From Treponema sp. UBA4873 (GTDB lineage Bacteria; Spirochaetota; Spirochaetia; Treponematales; Treponemataceae), in contig DHDP01000013.1 in NCBI GenBank assembly GCA_002399405.1, positions 45,199 to 109,198 on the forward strand: a DNA stretch of 64,000 nucleotides, written 5' to 3'. The notes beneath the pieces are model-generated. The model was not told the DNA's origin and ran no database searches. It worked only from the letters and a program-made list of their open reading frames with translations. Both the position numbers and the translations under genes were made by a program. The stretch's first letter is position 1, and the number at the start of each line of letters is the position of its first letter. Shown piece by piece: positions 25,388-33,263 of this stretch.

Positions 25388-26082
25388 AAAAAGCGGAGTT
25401 TGGAGAACGGAAAATAGATGCCGATTCCTTTTGCCTTTATGTCCTTCATGTTCACCGGTCCCCACAGGCGTGAGTCTATGCAGCTGCTTCGGTCGTCGCC
25501 GAGGACAAAATATTCGTTCTTTCCGAGGGATATTTTTTCAAAGTTTCCGCTCACACCGATGCTGCTGTCCCACCCTGCCGGTACCGAAAGTATGTTTACG
25601 TCGTATACGCTGCGCGCACATTCAAACTCGGTGAGAAAATGTTTTTCGCCTTCGGGCTGTACGAAAACGATATACCCGCGCATGTAAATCGTGTCGCCGG
25701 GAAGCCCGACAATGCGGCGTATCTGAGACTTATTTCCCATCGTGCTGCTGTTGTCGAAAAACGTGAACTGCTGCGCAGTAAAAAAACTGATGAGCGTGTC
25801 CGCAGCGCGGTACAAAAACAGCTGCTTTTTTTCCGAACGCGGTTTCAGAAGCACGACATCGCCGCGCTCCGGCGTACCGATAAGCGGTGTAAAAAGAACA
25901 TTCGAATCTTTCGGAATATCAGGCTGCATCGAAACTGAGCGTTCGCGTACGGGAAAAAGCAGGAACGTCCGTATGAGCATGATGCACGCAAATATGACAA
26001 GAACAAACGTCAGAACGGTAACAATCCGGTGCTGCCGCTGTTTTTTTAATGTATATGATAATCTATATAATTCTTTATTCAT
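25384..26082 (-). CDS. lepB: Signal peptidase I with arginine at the expected catalytic lysine position
   Basis: Serine/lysine-dyad protease that removes signal peptides outside the inner membrane. The 232-residue form starts at ATG 26082; a GTG at 26091 lies within a promoter -10 and has no ribosome site. It has an N-terminal membrane anchor (about residues 19-43), the nucleophile S51 in SVSMQPDI, and box E GDDRSSCIDSRLWGPV. Box D reads IRRIVGLPGD (121-130), where the family normally has the catalytic lysine in IKR; here it is R122. It may therefore be catalytically altered or use another base. It overlaps hemW by 4 bases. Confidence 0.9.
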   Translation of the reverse strand: MNKELYRLSYTLKKQRQHRIVTVLTFVLVIFACIMLIRTFLLFPVRERSVSMQPDIPKDSNVLFTPLIGTPERGDVVLLKPRSEKKQLFLYRAADTLISFFTAQQFTFFDNSSTMGNKSQIRRIVGLPGDTIYMRGYIVFVQPEGEKHFLTEFECARSVYDVNILSVPAGWDSSIGVSGNFEKISLGKNEYFVLGDDRSSCIDSRLWGPVNMKDIKAKGIGIYFPFSKLRFL

Positions 26083-26089
26083 GGGTTTC

Positions 26090-26118
26090 ACAATAACACA
26101 AACGGTGACGGTTTACAA
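26090..26118 (-). promoter_or_regulatory. Probable promoter of lepB-hemW
   Basis: On the minus strand TTGTAA (26113-26118) and TATTGT (26090-26095) are separated by 17 bases. The -10 ends 7 bases before the ATG at 26082, so the transcript may be leaderless. No ribosome site precedes that ATG. Confidence 0.45.
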
Positions 26119-26135
26119 CAGAAAACAGTTCCGGC

Positions 26136-26164
26136 TTGTCAGGTTCCGGCCGATATAATATAAT
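26136..26164 (+). promoter_or_regulatory. Probable promoter of smpB
   Basis: TTGTCA (26136-26141) and TATAAT (26159-26164) are separated by 17 bases, a strong match. The -10 ends 10 bases before the smpB ATG, so the CAGGAA upstream of the start would be at or before the 5' end of the RNA. A second TATAAT at 26154-26159 overlaps it. Confidence 0.6.
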
Positions 26165-26174
26165 CAGGAACAGT

Positions 26175-26639
26175 ATGTCCGAAGGAAAAAAGATTATTGC
26201 AGAAAATAAAAAAGCCCGTTTCAACTATTTTATTGAAGATTCCATTGAATGCGGCATTGAGCTTCAGGGGGCCGAAGTAAAATCAATAAAAGCGGGAAAT
26301 CTCTCCTTTCCCGACAGCTTTGCGGAAATTCTGAACGGCGAAGTCTGGATACGCGGTCTTCACATTTCGGAATACGCGTTTTCATCGGCATTTTCGCCCG
26401 ATCCCGACAGACCGAAAAGACTGCTGCTCCACAGGGATGAAATCAAACGGCTCATGCGCAAAACGGACGAAAAGGGATACACGCTTATTCCGCTCGATTT
26501 CTATCTGAAAAACGGACGCGTCAAAGTCAACCTCGGAGTCTGCAAAGGCAAAAAGCAGTTCGACAAGCGCAATACGATACGCGACAGAGACGTCGAACGC
26601 GAAACACAGCGGGAATTCCGCAGGGAGCTGAACGGATAG
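26175..26639 (+). CDS. smpB: SsrA-binding protein SmpB
   Basis: Binds tmRNA and brings it to stalled ribosomes in trans-translation. The start at 26175 (MSEGKKIIAENKKARFNY) gives the standard 154-residue protein. Family blocks are GIELQGAEVKSIKAGNLSF, EVWIRGLHIS and the basic C-terminal tail GKKQFDKRNTIRDRDVER, which enters the mRNA channel. The tmRNA gene (ssrA) itself was not found in the window. It is followed with a shared base by a secreted-protein gene. Confidence 0.95.
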   Translation: MSEGKKIIAENKKARFNYFIEDSIECGIELQGAEVKSIKAGNLSFPDSFAEILNGEVWIRGLHISEYAFSSAFSPDPDRPKRLLLHRDEIKRLMRKTDEKGYTLIPLDFYLKNGRVKVNLGVCKGKKQFDKRNTIRDRDVERETQREFRRELNG

Positions 26640-27535
26640 TGCGTATGTTCTTCCGCCGGACAGCATATGCTGCCGCCGCTGTCATTATTCTGCTCTATCC
26701 GCTCGCTGCAGAAACAATACGGAACGTCGATTTCTTCGGGGTCGTTTCTGCGGACGCTGACAGCAATATGGTAAAGATGACGGAAGATTTGTATTTTGCG
26801 CAGCTGGGAGAAATTTCCGGTCTCACAGTCATAGATAAACGCGCAATCGGTTTTGCACAGAAATACCTAGCGGAAGGGAAACCTGATTTTTCGGATGCGG
26901 TCTCGCCGCTTGTCTTTTATGCTCTTATTGAAAAAAACAGTCAGGATACGGGAAAATGGATCTGCATTCTGAACATTGCGGACAGCGCGACGGGCGATAT
27001 TCATTCATACAGCAAAGAATACGACTCTTATTATAAAATACTCATGGAATCGAAGACGTCGCTGCAGACTGCTTTCCGGCAGCTTTTAACGCCGCATCAG
27101 ACTGAACTGTCGCCGGAAAGCGACGGAAGCGCGTCTGCCGCTTCATCCCCTGACGCAGGAATTTCCGCACCGCAGGTCTCGACTGATGCGCTTGCCGGAA
27201 CATGGGGCGGAGAGGACTATATCGACAAAATAGTCATACTCCGCGGCGGCCGCGGATTCATCATATTCAAGAACGGTGCAACGATGAACATTTCGGTTGC
27301 CGTCAACCGGGCAGAAAAAAAAGTCGTCATTACGCAGTCGGGCAAGGCAAATGCATCTTTCTTCCCCGACCTTCCGCGCAAAACGGCACTTGAGGCTGCA
27401 ACGACGGCTCTTCCCATACAATGGAATCTTTCACTGGAAAACAGCAATACCCTTACCGGAACAAAATCGACGCTTGTCCCTGCAGGAGACGGCGCCGAAA
27501 CAGGAACGGTTCCTGTCACATGGATACGGAAATAA
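26639..27535 (+). CDS. Secreted (periplasmic) protein of unknown function
   Basis: The 298-residue product has an N-terminal signal peptide (AYAAAAVIILLYPLAAE). The GTG at 26639 is used as start because AGGGAG lies about 11 bases upstream and it overlaps the smpB stop; the ATG at 26645 is the alternative. Residues about 30-150 form one domain (FFGVVSADADSNMVKMTEDL and IDKRAIGFAQKYL), reminiscent of stress- or curli-related periplasmic folds but not clearly assigned. A Pro/Ser/Ala linker leads to a beta-rich C-terminal domain (about 185-298). It is convergent with tsaC. Confidence 0.75.
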   Translation: MRMFFRRTAYAAAAVIILLYPLAAETIRNVDFFGVVSADADSNMVKMTEDLYFAQLGEISGLTVIDKRAIGFAQKYLAEGKPDFSDAVSPLVFYALIEKNSQDTGKWICILNIADSATGDIHSYSKEYDSYYKILMESKTSLQTAFRQLLTPHQTELSPESDGSASAASSPDAGISAPQVSTDALAGTWGGEDYIDKIVILRGGRGFIIFKNGATMNISVAVNRAEKKVVITQSGKANASFFPDLPRKTALEAATTALPIQWNLSLENSNTLTGTKSTLVPAGDGAETGTVPVTWIRK

Positions 27536-27541
27536 CGTAAT

Positions 27542-28111
27542 TCATATTTTTACGCTTCCCTGACGCAGAACTGATATTTTTCCGTCCTGAACGGCAACTA
27601 TTGTCGAAGGAAGCGCGCCTTTTTTATCTCCGTCGGAGACGATAAGATCGCATTCGCCTTCAAATTCGCGGCATATTTCTTCCACCGTGTCGAGTACGGG
27701 GCTTCCGCTTCTGTTTACGCTCGTCGAATATACGGGAAAACCGCATTTCTGTATTATTTTTCGTATCCATTCGTCGCCCGGACAGCGGTATGCAGTCGTT
27801 CCGCCGCTTTTATCGTGCACGATTACGGTAAGCGCACCGGGCCATACGGAAAAAATTTCTTCAGGAATCTTATCGTCGGTATGGTTAAAAATGTCCCCGG
27901 GCCGCGCTATGAGCTGTATAAACGGTTTCGTCTCCGCCCTTCCCTTTATTGCGCGGATGCGCGCGTCGGTATTATAAACGATTTTTCCGGCCGGCTCCAC
28001 GATTCCTGAAAATCCGTATACTGTATCAGTCGGCATAATCAGGATTTTACCTTTTTTCAGATATTCGGCGCATTTCTCAACAGAATCGCTGTCAGACTTG
28101 AGGCACATCAT
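27542..28111 (-). CDS. tsaC: Threonylcarbamoyl-AMP synthase (Sua5/YrdC/TsaC family)
   Basis: Makes threonylcarbamoyl-AMP, the first step of t6A tRNA modification at position 37. The 189 residues contain LKKGKILIMPTDTVYGFSG near the N-terminus, IKGRAETKPFIQLIA, and the C-terminal VNRSGSPVL and DLIVSDGDKKG blocks of the YrdC domain. No extra Sua5 domain is present, so this is the short TsaC type. The gene overlaps the 3' end of the DivIC-like gene by 20 bases, with GGGAG 9 bases before its ATG. TsaD, TsaB and TsaE are not in this window. Confidence 0.92.
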   Translation of the reverse strand: MMCLKSDSDSVEKCAEYLKKGKILIMPTDTVYGFSGIVEPAGKIVYNTDARIRAIKGRAETKPFIQLIARPGDIFNHTDDKIPEEIFSVWPGALTVIVHDKSGGTTAYRCPGDEWIRKIIQKCGFPVYSTSVNRSGSPVLDTVEEICREFEGECDLIVSDGDKKGALPSTIVAVQDGKISVLRQGSVKI

Positions 28112-28601
28112 ATACAGGTACTCCCTTTATAAACTCTTTTTTTATCTTTTTGGCGGCATGACCGTGCACATTTCCGTTTCTGCCGTATTCAGCGAGATAC
28201 ATGAGCAGCAGACTTGCGGCAAAAAATGCGACACCGGCCGCTTTGCATGCGCTTTCGGGCATATACGTCACCTGACTTCGTTTCAAAACAGTACCCGTAT
28301 CGTACAGCGTCGTCTGGGAAGGACGCAGGCCGGTAATCTTTACGAGTTTTTCGTCCGGCTTCACATAATCAAGTTTACGCGCATATGCGGCAATAACGTC
28401 CCTGTCTTTTTCGAGGGCAGTATATTCAAGAGAAAGCTCATCGTTAATTTTCTGTATCTCGGCGGTCCGCCTGCTTATTTCCCGCTTCTGTTTTTCGAGC
28501 TGCCTGTATACGCATATGCCGTCCCTCCCCGCAAAGAGTGAAATCACGGTATACACAAGCGTTCCGAGCAGAACGGCAGTAAGATATTTTGTACGAGTCA
28601 T
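28092..28601 (-). CDS. DivIC/FtsB-like septum formation initiator protein
   Basis: The 169-residue protein has an N-terminal membrane helix (about residues 8-25, TAVLLGTLVYTVISLFAG), a coiled coil (about 30-75, LEKQKREISRRTAEIQKINDELS) and a short segment LEKDRDVIAAYARKLDYVKPDEKLVKI matching the DivIC/FtsB plan. Unusually, a second membrane helix lies near residues 120-140 (AAGVAFFAASLLLMYLA), followed by a basic tail. Such proteins bridge FtsL and FtsQ in the divisome. It lies upstream of and overlaps tsaC. Confidence 0.85.
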   Translation of the reverse strand: MTRTKYLTAVLLGTLVYTVISLFAGRDGICVYRQLEKQKREISRRTAEIQKINDELSLEYTALEKDRDVIAAYARKLDYVKPDEKLVKITGLRPSQTTLYDTGTVLKRSQVTYMPESACKAAGVAFFAASLLLMYLAEYGRNGNVHGHAAKKIKKEFIKGVPVYDVPQV

Positions 28602-28626
28602 GCTTTATATATCGGAGCGTTTTCTA

Positions 28627-28655
28627 TTTTCTGAAACAAAAAGATGTGTTATAAT
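28627..28655 (+). promoter_or_regulatory. Possible promoter of the acidic protein / DUF115 cluster
   Basis: A perfect TATAAT at 28650-28655 has a weak TTTTCT (28627-28632) 17 bases upstream. The start codon at 28765 is about 100 bases further on, so a leader of that length is implied, with GAGAGGAACG just before the ATG. The leader contains no clear hairpin by eye. Confidence 0.4.
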
Positions 28656-28764
28656 CAATGAAGTAAATAGTTGAAAAATTACTGTACGGACTATTTTTTC
28701 AGCATGGTTATGCCGATATTAATAGGGCAATGCTATTTATCTTCTGAATTATGAGAGGAACGAT

Positions 28765-30852
28765 ATGACCGATTCGACAGACAACAATACAAATGAACTT
28801 GACAGTTACGGCGTATGGGTAAAACGGCCTTCAAAAGCGCCTTCAGACGAAACACCGGTTAATAATGATGCAGAAAGTTTCAACCTTGACGCTGATCTGC
28901 CTGATTTTTCCGAAATAGACATTTCATCTGTCGCATCCGATATTTCCTCAGATACCGAAGACAAACTTCAGGACGATACGACCCTCTCAACGGAAGAGCT
29001 TTCAGACATCACCGACGCAATCAATACGCCGGAAGAACCGGAAACATCCGCTGAAGGCGGACTTCCCGAAAAAATCGACGAAGTTTCGCTTGAAGATTTC
29101 CTCGACGAAGGCTTTTCGGATCCTGGCGCGAAGCCGGCGGCCGCACAGGATTCTCCTGAAAAGGATGAGGCGCCCGCAGCTGCGGGGGAATCGGAGGACA
29201 TTTCTCTCGACGACTTCCTTGATTCTGATTTCTCCGCCGACGAACCGGAAAAAGACGATAAAGCACCTGATGAAACTCCGCTTGATATAGATCTTTCATT
29301 CAGTTCGGACGAGCCTGCGGCAGAAACGGCCGAATCAGTCCTCAACGAAACGGAATCAGTCGATGCATCCGATTTCATCACACCATCCGAAGAGGAAAAA
29401 ACATCGGAAGACTCGGATACAACCGGCTCCGACGCCTTCGACGACATGTTCAGTTCCATTACCGATACCGGCACGACGCCTGACACGGAGCCATCCTCCG
29501 AAGAACCGGAACACGATTCGGATTCCTCATCTTCAATGGAAACCGAAAACATCGATTTATCCGATTTCGGCATCGATGCGGAGGCTGAGGAAACACCGAT
29601 TACAACGAATATAGCCGAAAACAAACCGAAATCGGCAGCGGTCGACTACGAGCTCGCCGTCACTGAGGACGACAGCACCGCACAGGCTCCCGTCGTAAAC
29701 GAAATAAAATCAGCCGCAGGCAGCGCCGTTCCCGATACTTTCGACGAGGAAACTAATTCATTGATAAGCGCTCCTTCCGAAAAAGCGGATACGACAACCG
29801 TAAACAATACCCTCCTTCAGCAGATTGTTGCCGACCTTTCCGGTCTGAAGAATGAAATCTCAAGTCTTAAAAATGATTTCGCAGAATTAAAGGCTCACGA
29901 AGAACAGGTTGCGGCAGGAACATCTGACAAGCAACCGGCAAAAGGCGGATTTTTCGCCGAACAGGACGAGGACGATACTATCTCGCTTTCCGGAGACGAA
30001 CTCGACAATATCATGAACACGACGGATTTTTCCGGCGACGGAAAGGAAGCGGCTTCATCACAGACGGCGCCGGCTTCGGAAGAAACTGCCGAACAGTATG
30101 AAGAAATTCCAAGTATTCCCGATGAAACAGAACCTTCTCCACGGGAAGCGCCCGTTTCGGAACCGGCGCAGGAACTTACGGATGAAAATTTATTCGGAAC
30201 GATCGATTCTTCCGTTCAGGTACCGGAAACACCGGCGGTCGACGATACGACATCTTCCGACCTGACTATGAATTTCGATAATGAAAAGCTGGAGGAGCCT
30301 GATCTTGACGACCTTTCTTCCGATACATCGTCCGAAACGTTACCCGGGGAACTCCCCGAAGAAATTTCAATTCCGAAAGTGGACGATATTCTCGTCGAGT
30401 CATCTTCCACCGATTTTATGGATTCGGTGAAGGATACTACGGAAGGCTCCGGCGCGGAAGAAGAGCCGGTCGATTTGTCGGCCGCACCTGCGGAGAGCTC
30501 CGGCGCGGAGAGCTCCGACGCGGAACCGAAAGCCGACGATGCTTCTGCGGAAGATATTTTTCCGCAGGAACCTTCCGTCGCCGATTCGCTTACGAAAGAC
30601 AACATCGATTATCTGAGCACCGACGAATCAGCAGAAAAAGAAGAGGAAACAGGTACGCCTGAAGAAGAGACGGCGCCAGCCGCGGAAAAAACGCAAAGTC
30701 TTCCGGGCGACCTGACGCAGGAAGTAAAATCGGTCCTTCTTTACATGGATCAGCTGCTTGAGAATCTGCCCGAGGATAAAATAATCGAATTTGCCCGTTC
30801 CGAACATTTTGCAACATATAAAAAACTGTTCTCAGATCTGGGATTGTCTTAA
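28765..30852 (+). CDS. Large, highly acidic, mostly disordered protein of unknown function
   Basis: The 695-residue product is dominated by Asp, Glu, Ser, Thr and Pro, with few hydrophobic stretches. The extremes are ordered: the N-terminus has ELDSYGVWVKRP, and the last 45 or so residues (VKSVLLYMDQLLENLP, then FARSEHFATYKKLFSDLGLS) look like two amphipathic helices. A leucine-rich coiled coil occurs around residues 346-382 (LLQQIVADLSGLKNEISSL). There is no signal peptide or membrane segment. Repeated short acidic blocks such as SLEDFLDEGF, SLDDFLDSDF and DLSDFGIDAE recur. It starts a five-gene cluster and is 2 bases from the next gene. Confidence 0.8.
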   Translation: MTDSTDNNTNELDSYGVWVKRPSKAPSDETPVNNDAESFNLDADLPDFSEIDISSVASDISSDTEDKLQDDTTLSTEELSDITDAINTPEEPETSAEGGLPEKIDEVSLEDFLDEGFSDPGAKPAAAQDSPEKDEAPAAAGESEDISLDDFLDSDFSADEPEKDDKAPDETPLDIDLSFSSDEPAAETAESVLNETESVDASDFITPSEEEKTSEDSDTTGSDAFDDMFSSITDTGTTPDTEPSSEEPEHDSDSSSSMETENIDLSDFGIDAEAEETPITTNIAENKPKSAAVDYELAVTEDDSTAQAPVVNEIKSAAGSAVPDTFDEETNSLISAPSEKADTTTVNNTLLQQIVADLSGLKNEISSLKNDFAELKAHEEQVAAGTSDKQPAKGGFFAEQDEDDTISLSGDELDNIMNTTDFSGDGKEAASSQTAPASEETAEQYEEIPSIPDETEPSPREAPVSEPAQELTDENLFGTIDSSVQVPETPAVDDTTSSDLTMNFDNEKLEEPDLDDLSSDTSSETLPGELPEEISIPKVDDILVESSSTDFMDSVKDTTEGSGAEEEPVDLSAAPAESSGAESSDAEPKADDASAEDIFPQEPSVADSLTKDNIDYLSTDESAEKEEETGTPEEETAPAAEKTQSLPGDLTQEVKSVLLYMDQLLENLPEDKIIEFARSEHFATYKKLFSDLGLS

Positions 30853-30854
30853 TT

Positions 30855-31769
30855 ATGGGACTGTTGAGCCGTATTTCTGCGGAACTTCCCGAAGCGGAAG
30901 ATGACTCGACGCGGGAAGCTTCCGCAGAATCAAAAAATACCGGGCTTCTTGCAAAAACGGTAAGGATTGCCGAGAGACCGGTATTTTCGTCTTTTTTTGA
31001 TTTGTGTAATGCATATTCGTTCCGGCACAGTGCGCTTCTTACCGTCGTCGACGGTGTTTTCGTCATGACAGAATGCAAAGGAATCGATGCGGCGAGCGTC
31101 GCATCCTCCGTTTCTTCGCGTGATTTTTGGGACGGGACAATAGGAAATTCCGGCTCTTTCAGTGATTATACAAAGGCGGACACTAAATTTTCCGGCTTCT
31201 ATCAGCTTTTTTCTCCGCAGTTCAAAGACAGCTTAGGCGGCCTTCATTTTCTGAAGATATCGGACGACTGTATTTTTGTTAATGCCGATTTCGGTTCATA
31301 TAAGGACGTGTCCGTATCGGAGGCAGAGCTTAAGGAAACAGTTCTGTCGTATTTGTCTTCACGCGGGAACAAAGCCCCTGTGCAGCCGCAGGAAATCACC
31401 TGCGACCTCGCACATTCCGCCGTCCTGCTGATGCTTCTCTCCGTAAAGCTCGCAATAAATTCTTCAGTACGCGCTGTAAATACCTGCGATAAATTTATGT
31501 ACGACTCAATCTTTTCGACTGTTTACACAGAGGTTTTCTCAATGCTCAGGAGACATTTTATCAGGCCGAATTACTGTATGCGGAGCGGTAACGGCGAAAT
31601 AAAAATCATCCTTTCCGCGCAGAAAAATTTGGACGATTCACTGCTCCAATATCATATATCACAATCATTGAATTTCATTCTTTCAACTCATTCGAATTCG
31701 ATCATTCTTCTCAAGGCAGGTACTGCTTCTTCCGAAGACGAAATACGCCGTTTTGTTCTTGAAGGCTGA
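30855..31769 (+). CDS. Conserved-looking cytoplasmic protein of unknown function in the DUF115 cluster
   Basis: A 304-residue protein starting MGLLSRISAELPEAEDDST. An acidic N-terminal 30 residues precede a globular region (about 33-304) with no signal peptide or membrane helix. I do not recognise the family; features such as FFDLCNAYSFRHSALL and FRSGNGEIKIILS-like strands suggest an alpha/beta fold, possibly PAS/GAF-like, but this is weak. It starts 2 bases after the acidic gene without a good ribosome site, suggesting translational coupling, and ends 3 bases before the first DUF115 gene. Confidence 0.7.
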   Translation: MGLLSRISAELPEAEDDSTREASAESKNTGLLAKTVRIAERPVFSSFFDLCNAYSFRHSALLTVVDGVFVMTECKGIDAASVASSVSSRDFWDGTIGNSGSFSDYTKADTKFSGFYQLFSPQFKDSLGGLHFLKISDDCIFVNADFGSYKDVSVSEAELKETVLSYLSSRGNKAPVQPQEITCDLAHSAVLLMLLSVKLAINSSVRAVNTCDKFMYDSIFSTVYTEVFSMLRRHFIRPNYCMRSGNGEIKIILSAQKNLDDSLLQYHISQSLNFILSTHSNSIILLKAGTASSEDEIRRFVLEG

Positions 31770-31772
31770 CAG

Positions 31773-33263
31773 TTGGGCATTGTATTTTCAACAGCGCAGA
31801 ACGGTTCGGAAACGTGTTCCGGCGGAAATATACTGCTTCATTCCGCATACAATCCGGAACGCGAAGCCGAACGTTTTGTTAATTCTGCGGAATGTTCGTA
31901 CAATCCGTCTTTTATAGTAGTGACGGAACCGGCGCTGTCCTACTGTTCTCCTTTCCTCCGCCGTAAATTTCCCGGAGCAGAAATTTTTGCAGTCCGCTAC
32001 GACGGCGCATTCTCGTCCCGCGACAAACTCTGGGACAAAATTTTTTCCGTACACAATGCGTCCGAACCGCTCTCTGATGTGCTTTTCGCGGAACTCGGCG
32101 AAGAAGGAATTTTTTCTACGCTCTTTTTATCATGGGAACCGTCCTCGCGTGCTTTTCCCGATACCGACCGGTTCGTATGGAATGAAATAAAAAAAGTTGT
32201 TTTGAAAAGCCGCGACATTCTGTATACAAGAAGTTTTTTCGGGTCCCGCTGGACTTCCAATATTTTTTCTTTCTGCCGCTATATATCGAAAATTTCCGTT
32301 CCTGCGCAGAAAGGTTCCTGTCCCGTCGTCGTGACCGCTTCAGGACAAAGCCTTTCGGGTGCGCTTCCCCTTCTGCGGAAGTACAGACAGTCGTTTTTTC
32401 TGATTGCAGTTTCTTCGTCGCTTTCGGTTCTGCTTCACAACGGCATACACCCCGACATGTGCATTTCGACCGACGGCGGTTATTACGCCGGAAAGCATCT
32501 TACGCCCTACGAAGTCGGTTCGTGCAGCGCGCCGCTCGCACTTTCCGCAGAAAGTTTCTGCGCGAAGCGTATTATTTCCGGCTGTACTGTCATTCCGCTT
32601 TCCTACGGCGACGGCCTTGAGTCCGCACTGCTCTCGTACTGCGGTATACCGGCGGCGCATGCGGAACGGAACGGAACGGTAAGCGGAACGGCCGCGGAGT
32701 TTGCACTGGACATCACGTCGGGGCCGGTGTTCCTGTGCGGACTCGATCTGAACGCGCCGGCAGGATATCAGCATGCGCAGCCGAACTGCATAGAAGTCTG
32801 CAATTCGTCTTTCGACAACCGCACCGTGCCGAAAGAAGGACGAATATCCGCATCCCGTTTTTCCTCGCAGTCGCTTTCCGTCTACAGCGGCTGGTTCAAG
32901 TCGCTTCCGGCGGAAAAAACGAAAAGGCTGTTCAGATTGTCCGATCACTTTAAATTCGCGGACACGCTCGGTTCCGTTGCCGACACTGATTTTGATTTTT
33001 TCGCGGATTCCGCCGACGGCAGGAACGTATTTCCGGCCTTCACCGACGCAAACATACCGCCGCAGGCAGAATTATTAAAAAGCGAAAGGCAGTTCTTTGA
33101 AAATAATAAAAGCAGCAACGAATGGCTCCATTCCGTTTTCCCCGCCGAATACCTGGGGTTCATGCGGCCAGCCGGCGGTCAGGATGCAGAAGCTAAAAAA
33201 AACAGTCTGTTAAAAAGAAACGATATCCTTTTATCGCATCTTGAAAGGATATTATATGAGTAA
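31773..33263 (+). CDS. DUF115 / MAF_flag10-type protein, first copy
   Basis: The 496-residue product matches the DUF115 (MptE-like, also MAF_flag10) domain: VVVTASGQSLSGALPLL at about 186 is the nucleotide-binding-like loop, followed by FLIAVSSSLSVLLHNGIHPDMCISTDGG. The glycine loop reads ASGQSL rather than the usual GAGPSL. The start is TTG at 31773, with GAAGG just upstream. The same domain occurs in Maf flagellin glycosyltransferases and in archaeal 6-hydroxymethylpterin diphosphokinase MptE. In a motile spirochaete the Maf relation is more likely; enzymatic activity is inference. Confidence 0.8.
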   Translation: MGIVFSTAQNGSETCSGGNILLHSAYNPEREAERFVNSAECSYNPSFIVVTEPALSYCSPFLRRKFPGAEIFAVRYDGAFSSRDKLWDKIFSVHNASEPLSDVLFAELGEEGIFSTLFLSWEPSSRAFPDTDRFVWNEIKKVVLKSRDILYTRSFFGSRWTSNIFSFCRYISKISVPAQKGSCPVVVTASGQSLSGALPLLRKYRQSFFLIAVSSSLSVLLHNGIHPDMCISTDGGYYAGKHLTPYEVGSCSAPLALSAESFCAKRIISGCTVIPLSYGDGLESALLSYCGIPAAHAERNGTVSGTAAEFALDITSGPVFLCGLDLNAPAGYQHAQPNCIEVCNSSFDNRTVPKEGRISASRFSSQSLSVYSGWFKSLPAEKTKRLFRLSDHFKFADTLGSVADTDFDFFADSADGRNVFPAFTDANIPPQAELLKSERQFFENNKSSNEWLHSVFPAEYLGFMRPAGGQDAEAKKNSLLKRNDILLSHLERILYE

